Of a stretch of 64,000 nucleotides of DNA, positions 54,494 through 64,000 are shown in pieces; the first letter of the stretch is position 1, and each line of letters begins with the position of its first letter. The notes beneath the pieces were generated by a model that saw nothing but the letters and a program-made list of their open reading frames with translations, ran no database searches and was not told where the DNA came from. The DNA lies in the NCBI RefSeq assembly GCF_004379255.2, contig NC_056039.1:30579883-30643882 (forward strand). Direction: 5' to 3'. The DNA comes from Salvia splendens. Its lineage: Eukaryota; Streptophyta; Magnoliopsida; Lamiales; Lamiaceae. The position numbers and the translations under genes were made by a program.

Positions 54494-57400
54494 CTAAAAT
54501 GGTTTGTTATCAAGTTCCCCCATCCTCTTCACACCCATACGAGAGTATATGGACTTGTCTTTCAACCCATTAACAGTATCTTCGCGAGCATCCTGTAGCT
54601 CATCTTTATACCGATTATGGAGCTTCTCTGGTATTGAAGGAGACACGAGGGACCCTGTATCCGCGTTCCCTCCCTTCACAGATGTCTTTGGAAGACAACC
54701 ATCGAAATCAAATATTGCAATTTTACCTGAATCATGAAGACCACCATCGGCACCAATTTTATCTACCTCTATAGCTCGTACTTCTTCATCTACTCCGTGC
54801 TTATCACAAAGCAAGGCCATCGACTGATTCGTTACACCGGCCACATCTAAATTAGATGCACCATGATCACCCACTCCGTCCACCTCTATTTCTAATCTAG
54901 AGTCCATTAAAAATGAACTTCCCAGATTGTCACTATGCTCCTCCAACACATCATCTTCGTCCGCATAACACAGGAGACGTTGTTTACACACGTGCCCCAT
55001 TTTTGGGGCAATGCCAACACATTTGATGTAAATCAAATTGTACATTCTTATTACCCTAACTTTACATGATTTATATAGTTTGATGCTTGCAAAAGTATGT
55101 TTTGTGGTGTAGGAAGAGGAATAAATGGTGAAACTAAGAAGGAAGCTCGGATGGTGAAAAGGCTGTGCAGAAAGCTCTCAAAATTGGACACCCGTCCGGG
55201 CTAATTTCATGCCCAATAATACACCCGACCGGGTGATTTTCAGAAGGCATGTGAAGTCAGCAATGGGCGAATTTCAGTCACCCGACCGGGCGAGTTTTTA
55301 TCTTCAAAATACCACCCAGTCGGGTAGATCAATTATAACTGCAATATTGCAGTTAAAGGCGGCAGTTTCCATTCCCAAGAGAAAAAAGGTGGCAGGATTA
55401 AAAAAGAGAAGAGAGAGAGAGTGAGGGGACGTTATTTTTGGCAGAGGGACAGTTTTTGGAGACGGCTTAGGAGAGAAAGAGGAGGAAGAGAGGAAGATTG
55501 GAGGTGCAATCATTCAACTTCCATCATCCCGGAGGAGATTTACTACCATCTACACATCAATCTCTTGAGTTCTATGGTTCTTCTTTATTGGTCGTGGATG
55601 TGTAACTAAACTCTTACGTTGCTCCTAATTTGTGAAAGATGTGAATTACTTTTGGATTCTATGGATTAATATTAATTTATGATCTTTTCTACGGTGCTTT
55701 TTACATTGAATTATAATTCCGGCCTGATTTATGATTCAATCTTGTCTTTTAGCCAATGTCTCTTTAACTTGGTTAAAAGGTGGAAACGTAGATAAAGAGT
55801 TTAAGATTCGTATAGTGTTCAGCGTATGAATCTTGGATAAGTTAATTTACATGTCGTTACAATAATTGTTGGATATTTACTATGCTTCTGTAGGAATGTT
55901 TAATTGATTTTGTAAATGAATCATGTACGTTGGAACGTAGAAGTTGGATTAGAGCTTACTATGCGTCTGTAGGAGTGATAATCCGACAAGTACGAATTTG
56001 ATCTTAGTGTTCAGCAAGGTTAAATTCAAGCATTTATGAACATGTTCAGTGTGAGTAGAATGAACAAGATTATTACAACTTTCATTAGATTAATCGTTAA
56101 TCCATAAGTTAATTGGTCCGTTAAGTTAATTCACATCTGGAGCATAATAGGAGCAACGCTCTCTATCCTTGAGTTTCTCTATTTTCATTCTTTAGTTTTC
56201 AATTTGTTTATTAATCTTATCAATCTCGAATTAAATAGCCTACGCCTCCCTGTGGATCGACACTCGAAGTACTACAATCGGCTCTGTATTCTTGCAGATT
56301 CGTTGTAATATTAGAGTCAATTTATTAAACTTATGTGAACTGTACCATTAATATTTGAACTCGAAAATTACACATCAACAATCCCAGACGTGAACACTCC
56401 TCCTTCTCCGCCTGAGAAACCCGAATTAAAGGGGGCGCTGCTACTCCGGAGCCCGTCTTGAACTCCCCTGTGTCGGCCTTGTACCAGGTGCAGACCGAGT
56501 CGGAGGGTGGTTGCTGGAGGTCACGGTTGTCCCTGTTCTGCCAAGGGCGACGAGTAGCAGCGAAAGGCCGAGGCTGAGAAGCCCTGTCTGCTTGGGAGTC
56601 AGCAAATTCCAACGTGAGAGCCATTGTTGTGGCTAGGGACGACGGGCGATGAAGCTTCAGCCGCTCCTGCCAATCTGGTTTAAGACCTACCACAAATAAA
56701 GTGAAGAGGTCCGATTCGGAGACTCCCTTAACCCGATTTAGATATTTTTGGAATGTGTCGTGGTACTCCTCCACCGTTCCTGTTTGTGTGAGCTTGGCGA
56801 TCATGCCGTAATAATTCTTGAAACTCTGCCTATCAAAACGGTGTCGCACATCTTCCAAAAATTCTTGCCACGTGAAGAAGTCATTATTTGCACAATAATT
56901 AAACACCCACTCTGAAGTCGGGGGGTCAAATAACATTACCGCATAGTGTAATCGCCGTGCCTCCGGTATCATCAAGTGATCAAAATAGTAATGAACCCTG
57001 GACACCCACTTCGTTGCATCCGATCCATCGAAACAGGGTGCCTGCATCTTCACCCGCTCCGTTTTGTCGTACCCAGACGCGTGTGATTGGAATCGCTGGG
57101 GGGATCCCAACAAGAAGTTGGTCTGTCAAATTGCTGCTCAAAACCTCACCCTCTGCCTCGGTGATTTAGAGTACCCGGCGGACTCCAGCCACCACCAGCA
57201 CGGCCTCGCCCGTCACAGCGACCATGATCCATCACTGGGCCCTCGCGAGAAAACTGGTTAGGGTTTCGTGTCTGATACCCTCTCTCCCCTGGATTTCGCC
57301 TGCGAAAACCCTCGTCCACCCAATCATCGCCGTCATCAAACCATAAGGGCGGTTCCACATCGCGAGCGATCGCGGGTTCAATATAATCAAACCGTCAATC

Positions 57401-57604
57401 TGCCTAGTCCCTCCAAGCTTCAAACTTGTCAAATTTCTCTATCAAGCGAGCCAGTTTGTGGCAAACCGAATCATCAGGACGCGCCTCATCCACGGGTCTA
57501 CTCTCGAATTCATTGACCTCAAACTGCGGGCGTTGGTAATTGGCAGAATCGCGGCGGACAAGGACGCGAAAATCCGTTCGGAGAAGTATCAGGGCGATAA
57601 GCAC
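54494..57604 (-). pseudogene. Gag of the non-autonomous LTR element, split by a solo LTR
   Basis: The 5' part (57604 to about 57120) has several frame changes and encodes an acidic, Arg-rich N-terminus. The best-preserved frame, 57113-56331, holds the Ty3 gag core: PCFDGSDATKWVSRVHYYFD, WQEFLEDVRHRFD and VEEYHDTFQKYLNRVKG. It runs into the solo LTR just after EECSRLGL. The knuckle (C-WHC, then GHVCKQRLL) continues on the other side at 55018 and the frame proceeds to 54494 as an acidic region without protease, RT or integrase motifs. One base change in phase is needed at the knuckle. Such elements depend on enzymes from related autonomous copies. Confidence 0.78.
55024..56377 (+). mobile_element. 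Solo LTR nested in the gag-only element, 1354 bp
   Basis: Starts TGATGTAAATC and ends ACACATCA. The flanking 5-bp repeats ACATT (55019-55023) and ACAAT (56378-56382) differ at one base. No internal retrotransposon region is present. The stretch CCTCCCTGTGGATCGACACT near 56250 resembles the R-U5 part of plant Ty3 LTRs, suggesting plus-strand orientation. It contains repeated CACCCGACCGGG motifs near 55200-55330. Confidence 0.75.
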
Positions 57605-57667
57605 CCCAGGGCGTCTTTTTGTTGTTGTTAAAGCGTTTCATGAGTTACACAAGATGAAAGCACCAGT

Positions 57668-58070
57668 TGTTAAGGACCTAAATCCCTAACGTTCGGTAGA
57701 ACGGAGAACAACTATGAAGAGATAAATCCGGCGCCCGTGAGGGTCGGCGGAGGACGAATCTGGGTGGCTATGCGCGGGTTCCAACCCGTCAGGCAGCGAC
57801 TGCAGATCAGATATACGTCCCGGCTGTGCGCGGTGAGATTCCGTCGGGCAGCAGGTGGCGTAGGGATTAAGGATTCAACGTATTATGCAAGGGACTTGGC
57901 CAAAATTATATATTCATTCAATGATTAAAATGATAACATCCTCTCCTATTTATAATACTAGAATACTACTACCCTAACTTATTGAATAAGAAAGCAAAGA
58001 TATGAAAAAGATATGGTGAATCAAAAGATACTAAATAATTGAGATTTCCTAGGGTATGAGGATCGTATCA
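57668..58070 (-). repeat. 5' LTR of the gag-only element
   Basis: Matches 53895-54297 apart from about eight substitutions, mostly transitions. Confidence 0.92.
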
Positions 58071-58539
58071 GAAGTCCCCTGCTATTCTAATAATTTGTAG
58101 AAGCCCGATTCTATTTCTCGCTCGGATTATAAAGACCGTCGATACGGCCACATAATCGTTCACGAAGAACCGACGCTGGAAAACTCGGTATCTCGACTTG
58201 TAGTTGAGTTGACGCCGGTGGGTGCTTGGAGATGACATTGTGCGAGATGAGGCCGTGATTGGGCTCGGAATTACACAAAACTGAACGACAGTGGCGGAGA
58301 TTTGGAATTGATCTGATTTAGGGCTCAAATCACATGGCAATGCGGCCGCGAGCGGCAAAACTGGAGCTGCAGCATTTCGACAACAATGAAGGCGTGGAAA
58401 TCAAAAAGAGAGCTTCGTATAAGTTATTTTAGTGGCGTAAAACGTTGGTATTGGAGCAGGATTTGGGTGGGAAGGAGGCTTTTTGGAGGGATGGTTGAGT
58501 GATTGCTACTAACAATGGAGGGAGATTTATAAACTTGGT

Positions 58540-60288
58540 ACTTAGAAAACTTAATTAATTATATCTAATGAAATTGTTAGTCCATGGACATTGTATTAAT
58601 ATTATTTGTAGTCTATATTTTCTAAAAATCTTACCAAATTTCTCTGAACATTAATATAATATTATTGGAAGTACTTTTGCACTTTTAGGATATTATTAAA
58701 AAATATTCCAGCAAGTATTAAAGTTTAGGGACGTTTGGTGATATTTTTAAATAATAGAGATCACAGATAATATTACTACAATGTCCAAGAACTAAAATGT
58801 AGTTCTCTCTATTTATCTCTGAATTAGATTAAGCTAGTGCGCGTAGGTATAGAGAGTATACGTCAAACTCGACTCGAAGCGGAGTTTGACTCCGCCAGTA
58901 AAAAAAATGAATAGTTGACGTGTAAGGTTGAAGGTTCTGTGAGTGCTGGAGAAGGGTCTGCCACCTTTATAAGAGAGTCGAGTAATGCAACAACAATGAT
59001 GTTCGTGACAATGACAATTATGGTATGGTGGCGGGCGAGGCAGAGGAACGGTGGAGGGTGGTAGGATGTGTTGCGGCAGGTAAGGCAGAAGAAGGGGTGG
59101 AGGAAGGTGGCGATGGTGTCGGAGGAGGTGGAGAATGTGACGAATGAACCACCACACACATAAGAATGTTTTTTCTTTATACTACCTCCGTCCCATTAAA
59201 TATGCAATATTTGCTTTTCGGCACATGATTTTATGTAGTGTTGTTTTGTGAGTTAATGAAAAGAGAGTAAAGTAAGAGAGAAGAAAAAGTAGAGAGAGTA
59301 TTGTTTCCATTTTTAGAAACGTTTCATTTTTAATGGGACAGACCAAAAAGGAAAACGTTTCATTTCTAATGGGATAGAGGGAGTATTAAATATGGTATTA
59401 TTTGTTTCTTTGCAAATATTGAAATTATGATACCTTTGTCTAAAAGGATGCAATTCTTTTGCTCATGCATCATATTTTCCTAGAAATCTTCTTAAATGAC
59501 TTGAGAAATTCCTTCCATTTTGATTACATATTCGATATGGAACAAATTTTTCCTGTGTTAGTGTAAACAATTTCAATAATAGAAACATCTTTCCATTCAT
59601 GATTCATAACTCAAAAATTTTTTAACAGTTTATTCATAAATTCCACCCAAATTTGAGTTTCTGCCGCTACTATGCCTTATTGCCTGTATGTTGCTCTACT
59701 CCGTCCAAATTAGGGTTTCCATGTTGGTGCTCTACTTTGTCCATCCGAACCTCCGGCCAAATTAGGATTACTACGTTGATGCAACTCTGACCAGTCAGTT
59801 TAGGATTCGCTGCCTGATTTTTATCGTGTTAGGATATTATTAGATTTGATTTACCTTTTTTACGTAGGATATTTTTATATCCACGCATATTATAAATACG
59901 TGTCGAGTCTATCATAATATTTAATTAGTGAATAAATAACAAACCACTCTATCATTGATGTTCTTTATTATTTGCAATCTCAATTCCTAAAACTGTCCAC
60001 ACTTGAATGTTGGGCAAGGTTTCCGCAATGACAAACCCTCTGATCGGCGAGCACAACGCCTCTGATCGCCCCATAGAAATTATACCTATCATTATATCAA
60101 AAAAGTCGTTAGACTTTGAAGATAAATTAAAACAACTCTTCCTGCTTCGATCACATATTTCACATGGGACAAACTCATTCTATTTTAACACCGGAGTATA
60201 AATTAATCTATCAAAATTGGCTTTGTTAAATTTAATGAAAAATGCGGTTCGACCGGTATGGCAAATGAGTCCGGATTGAGCCAACGAG
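58540..60288. other. Intergenic DNA of duplication unit 2
   Basis: No gene is recognised apart from a Stowaway MITE at 59182-59383. Parts match unit 1 at 19690-20290 and at 42865-42905 and 44230-44300. It would include the 5' flank of phosphorylase copy 2 and the DnaJ copy 2 promoter. Confidence 0.55.
59182..59383. mobile_element. Stowaway-type MITE, 202 bp
   Basis: Ends CTACCTCCGTCCCATTAAA and (inverted) CTCCCTCTATCCCATTAGA with TA on both sides. No coding capacity. Confidence 0.8.
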
Positions 60289-60303
60289 ATTCTAGAAAGT
60301 TCC
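60289..60303 (+). promoter_or_regulatory. Perfect three-unit heat-shock element upstream of DnaJ copy 2
   Basis: The sequence ATTCT-AGAAA-GTTCC has three alternating nTTCn/nGAAn units, the binding site of heat-shock factor trimers. It lies about 172 bp before the start codon of the DnaJ gene. Confidence 0.6.
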
Positions 60304-60474
60304 ACCTGTGCTGATTTCCAGAGCCATTTCCCCTTTCCTATCTTCAACATTAAAATTCACTCTTTCACCAATTCCTCCATACTCTTGCTACATTCATATC
60401 ACGAATCATTGTGAAGCTGCACGCACCCTTTTCTGCAATCTTCGATTCGAAGAGGAAGAATAGATTAGAGAGGG

Positions 60475-61760
60475 ATGGGTGTTGATTACTACAAGATACT
60501 GCAGGTCGACAAGAATGCCAAAGATGATGACTTGAAGAAAGCTTACAGAAAGCTCGCTATGAAGTGGCATCCCGACAAGAATCCCAACAACAAAAAGGAT
60601 GCTGAGGCCAAATTCAAGCAGATTTCCGAAGCCTATGATGTATGCCAATCCTCTCCTTTATTTGATTTTGGAATTAGGGTTCATTCATTCATTCATTGCT
60701 TTAAATTATTCAATTAGGATTTTGAGCTATTGATCGCCCATGGATTCGGATAGATCTGAAAATTGGTATTGTATTGATGTTAGGAAACTAGGTTTCGTAA
60801 TTGGATCCAGCTATTGATGATGCTGTGATTGCTTCCTCAGGTTCTAAGTGATCCTCAAAAGAGGGCTGTATATGATCAGTACGGCGAAGAAGGTCTCAAG
60901 GGCCCAGTCCCGCCGCCGGATGCTGGTGGTGGCGCATCGTTCTTCCAATCAGGAGACGGACCAAACATGTTCAGATTCAATCCAAGGAATGCCGACGATA
61001 TATTCGCGGAGTTCTTCGGGTTTTCAGGAAGCAGTGGAATGAGGGGCGGGCCTAGACGGTTCGGTGGGTCCATGTTCGGTGAGGACATGTTCAGCTCATT
61101 CGGTGGTGGAGACGGCCGCCCAATGAGTTCTGCTCCCAGAAAGGCGCCACCGATCGCGAAGAAGCTGCCTTGCAGCTTGGAAGACCTCTACAAAGGAGCT
61201 ACAAAGAGGATGAAAATCTCCAGAGAGATATCCGACGCCACTGGGTATGGAATTATTGCTGTTGAATAATTTGTTCATTTTCTAATCCTAAATCGAATTC
61301 CAATTGCTTGAATGGCTGCAGGAAGACATTGCCAGTGGAGGAGATTCTGACCATTGACATAAAGCCTGGGTGGAAGAAGGGAACAAAGATCACATTCCCG
61401 GAGAAAGGGAATGAGCAACCGCATGTGATTCCTTCGGATTTAGTGTTCATAATCGACGAGAAGCCCCACAGTGTGTTCACACGAGATGGTAATGATCTAA
61501 TTGTAACGCAGAAGATACCGCTGGCGGAAGCATTGACAGGATACACACTTCACCTTACCACCTTGGATGGAAGAAACTTGTCTGTTCCTATAAACACAGT
61601 CATCCATCCCACCTATGAAGAGGTGATTCCAAGAGAAGGGATGCCTTTGCCTAAAGATCCAACCAAAAGGGGCAATCTGAGGATCAAATTCAACATTAAG
61701 TTCCCAACTAGGCTGACGCCTGAGCAAAAATCTGGAATCAAGAATCTTCTTTCTGCTTGA
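60475..61760 (+). CDS. DnaJ/HSP40 co-chaperone, type II (DNAJB-like), copy 2, 335 aa
   Basis: Exons are 60475-60639, 60841-61244 and 61322-61760. The J domain is identical to copy 1 at the protein level over the first exon ([20 protein letters not shown]). The Gly-rich linker is three residues shorter ([19 protein letters not shown]) because of a 9-bp difference. The C-terminal domains differ at only a few positions ([15 protein letters not shown]). No zinc repeats. The frame and splice sites are intact, so both tandem copies could be functional. The gene is divergent from nothing nearby and stands alone; its 3' end faces the RLT-like gene, with about 415 bp between the stop codons. Confidence 0.93.
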
Positions 61761-62174
61761 TTGCCCTCTTTTTCACTGTGTTTCTTGACGGCTGGAGTTT
61801 TTAAGAATATATATACATTTTAGCTGGTAGTGAATAAACCGTGTTTGTTGCTATGCATTCATTACTACATTTGCATTGTATTGTATTCAATCCTTATGAA
61901 CTTGTGATTACAGTCATCATTAGGCCTTTGAAGAAGATACAATAGAGTGCAGGTTGATAGCTCAATAAATAGTAGTATGTCATTTGACATGTCTAACAAA
62001 ATATGATTTTTTTGTATTCCTAATTTATATCATTACCAAAGGGAACTCAACGCCCTATGCAGGAGAAAACAATACCGTGTTCCTCTATAATTTTACACCA
62101 GACAATCTAGTTGGATTGCCGCATCTCTAAAGAATTACCAAAAAAATAAAAAGAATTTCTACCACTACGTCAGT

Positions 62175-64000
62175 TCAGTCATCATCGCTGTAATTGTCAG
62201 AAGCTAACGATTCAGAACCATCATCCTGGTTCCCTTCTCCATCTTGGTCAGAGTACTTGTTAAATTGAACGTCCTCCGCTACATTCTCACCATCCTCATC
62301 ATAACCATGTTCATCATCAGTCTCATCAGCTTCATCTTCACTCATTGCTGCCAGCTCGGTGCTTCTGTGAGAGATGGTGTTATAGGTGGTTGCTCCCCAT
62401 TTTCTATAGTGATAGAACTCGTTGTCTACATTAACATCGGAGTCACCATCAATGTTGTTGCTACTGTCATCATTTTCACCTTCGATGATTCTAGCACTAA
62501 AATCATGTGCACCCTCCTCCCTGCCAAAACTTTCTGGCTCCTCTATGGTATTCATGAAGGTGTCTTTGTCATACAAGTCGTCCAGTTTACTCTCTGCAAC
62601 AACTTTCTTCTCTGGTCTCCTCCTCCTCACAGTTCGGGGACCACGTTGCTTCTGCCCAGGTGCACTCATTCCCTGCTGCAGAAGGAATTGAGTTAACGTA
62701 TTACCTTGTTTCATGCTCCTCTTGCCAGACGGTGCAGAATTAATGACCCCTTTCTGTGACTTTCCACGCGGCCGACCTCCTTTACCACGAGCCACCTGCC
62801 TGTAACCGGAGCTACCTGGAACGCCACGAAGATGATCCCAATTTTCCTCCAGATATCCATATCTATCGAATCCCCTTGATTCAGCCCTCTGGATGTCTTT
62901 GGGGTGACCATATCTTAATGACAAATTCTGTATGCCACAGAAAAGTTTGTTACAAAGCATGAGTAGTGAATTCATTTAAAAGCCAGCATGAGTAATCCTC
63001 AGAATTATGAAGTGGAGTAATTCCGTAAGTAAACTGAGGAATAGTTTTTCAGCAAACACACAAATCAAGCGATGCAACAAAGCAGATATTCTACATTTGC
63101 ATATACCATACGTGTTAAATGGCAATTTAGGGTGTTAAAAGTGCATAATTCTCAAGAATTGAAGAGATTGCTTTTTATTTATCTATAATAGTTAATATTA
63201 TAATTACTACTACTACTTTGATGAATTTTTGTAATCCAAAACATGTCTTTAGTGGGATTTCTTAATGATTCATGCATCTTCAATCCTGGGGCAAGATGTT
63301 TCCACGTGCAGAACCATGCTAAGCAAAGGGTTTAACAATATATGCAAACATGAAAGTGGTGGGTTTGGGGAGAGAGAGAGGCACTCACAGGAAGAGCTTC
63401 CACTTTCTTTTCAACATGAGACTCGGCCTTCTGACTTGGGGTGTAGAAGATGGATCCATCCAGCTCGAAAAGCCTCAGAGCTGCAGCAGCAGTAGTTTTT
63501 GGTATCCAAGGAAGTTGGGGTATGGATCCAGGGTGATTAGATTTGTTAACAGCAGATCTTGAGTCGTAAAAACACAATAATTCTTCAGTTGTTTCATAAT
63601 CTGCTGATAGGTAATCACGTTTTATGACAGCCTCTAACTGATTAAGAACCTGTAATTGTTCACAAACGCCTATAAGATATCTTTACAAAAAGGAAGAGCG
63701 AGAAAAATCAGAGAAATATGAGGAGTCTAATAAGACGAACAAAAATTAAAATAGCTGGCCATAAAAAATCATGGTTAAAGTAGCAGCATTGTGGTGTAAA
63801 CACCTGTAGGAGACCGTCAATGCACGAAGTGTTCTGGAGCTCAACACCCCAAGAATTCCTAAGGTCTTCAGTCCAAGAAGAACGAAGGGCTTCAGAGGGA
63901 ACAGCAACCTGTTAGACGACAATTAGTGTAAGCATATGGTTTTATAAATGTAACATGATTCCCTAGAATGCTGAAAAAAAAGCACACAGTAGCACCTCAA
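62175..64000 (-). CDS. RLT-like homeobox-DDT gene, last three exons (partial), copy B
   Basis: Exons, read right to left, are 63908-63804 (35 codons), 63649-63389 (87 codons) and 62927-62175 with the stop. The frame is continuous over 372 residues and goes on beyond the right edge. Exon 1 of these gives VPSEALRSSWTEDLRNSWGV and SCIDGLLQ. The next has RDYLSADYETTEELL and LPWIPKTTAAAALRLFELDG. The last is basic (GKGGRPRGKSQKG, RGPRTVRRRRPEKK) and then strongly acidic (MSEDEADETDDEHGYDEDGE, ending SDNYSDDD). Basic-then-acidic tails are seen in RLT1/RLT2-like ISWI partners, which is the basis for the name. The homeodomain and DDT domain are outside the window. RLT-family assignment is moderate; the exon model is strong. 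Confidence 0.65.

Larger units (their letters stand above)
53895..58070 (-). mobile_element. Non-autonomous LTR retrotransposon (gag only), TSD GAAGT
   Basis: LTRs of 403 bp at 53895-54297 and 57668-58070 differ at about eight places. Target repeat GAAGT at 53890-53894 and 58071-58075. The element reads on the minus strand: primer site (TGGTGCTTTCATCTTGTG, next to the right LTR), gag-like ORFs, a knuckle region and a G-rich tract (GTGGGGGAGT) before the left LTR. No RT or integrase sequence is present. Without the nested solo LTR it would be about 2.8 kb. Inserted in exon 1 of phosphorylase copy 2. Confidence 0.9.
50621..58390 (-). pseudogene. ACT-domain glycogen phosphorylase, copy 2: deleted and transposon-split remnant
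   Basis: The N-terminal piece (58390 to 58071) encodes a leader and ACT start (ARNRIGLLQIIRIAGDF); one lost base removes the start codon seen in copy 1. The next piece, 53880-53867, encodes LVKSSDD. The third, 50845 to about 50680, starts KKLEDVENLERIRKSL and runs to [13 protein letters not shown], where an extra A shifts the frame. The three pieces are contiguous and in phase once the insertions at 50846-53866 and 53895-58070 are set aside. Further left, exon 1 is fused directly to a piece of exon 10 (GRAW) and then to its end (HLQ plus the splice donor). So most of the catalytic domain is gone. Strand and order match copy 1. Confidence 0.82.
50621..64000. repeat. Segmental duplication unit 2 (partial at right edge)
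   Basis: Matches unit 1 in gene order. The phosphorylase is reduced, the DnaJ gene intact and the RLT-like gene open as far as visible. Confidence 0.85.

Noticed and set aside
54494..55045. Independent 183-aa acidic host protein
   Set aside because: It begins with the CKQRLL knuckle end of a Ty3 gag and lies between LTRs, so it is the 3' part of the element's gag frame.
58834..59159. His/Pro-rich minus-strand ORFs (98 and 107 aa)
   Set aside because: The homologous region of unit 1 does not keep the frame, and there are no family motifs.

Overview
The window is nuclear DNA from a flowering plant. The evidence is many short GT-AG exons, Stowaway, Tourist and Harbinger elements, a Mutator-like element, and Ty1/copia and Ty3/gypsy retrotransposons. 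A eudicot is likely; I cannot name the species.

The backbone is a tandem segmental duplication of three genes in the same order and orientation: an ACT-domain glycogen phosphorylase (minus), a DnaJ/HSP40 gene (plus) and the 3' part of an RLT-like homeobox-DDT gene (minus). Unit 1 has them at 2500-17742, 44505-45809 and 45990-50273. Unit 2 has them at about 50621-58390, 60475-61760 and 62175 to the right edge. Only the two DnaJ genes are intact in both units. Both phosphorylase copies are pseudogenes: copy 1 keeps 22 recognisable exons but has at least five lesions, and copy 2 is a deleted remnant. RLT copy A is broken, while the visible part of copy B is open.

Most of the remaining sequence is transposons. 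From left to right: the right part of a Harbinger element with only a Myb-like ORF (1-1562); a copia element with identical LTRs at a phosphorylase splice acceptor (12292-16967); a Tourist MITE (17951-18682); a TIR element with a G-rich core (18741-19665); two near-identical Tat-type gypsy elements, each with its own target-site duplication (20622-30995 and 31361-41745); a CA/TG hairpin element (about 42008-42655); a Harbinger-like remnant (from 43190); a Mutator-like element with quasi-palindrome arrays in its ends (47062-50004); and, all inside exon 1 of phosphorylase copy 2, a Harbinger transposase element, a MITE, a gag-only LTR element and a solo LTR nested inside that.

The most notable points are these. 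(1) The gypsy elements have gag and pol in one frame, separated by UAG-CAA-UCA, which fits the leaky UAG-CAR-YYA readthrough context. (2) They carry a spliced antisense gene (589 aa, open in element 2). (3) Their LTR variants sort by position (5' with 5', 3' with 3'), which simple retrotransposition does not predict. (4) The serial insertions in phosphorylase copy 2 can be removed on paper to give back an open exon. (5) The two DnaJ copies differ in a heat-shock-element-like site. All identifications come from reading the sequence; no database search was run.
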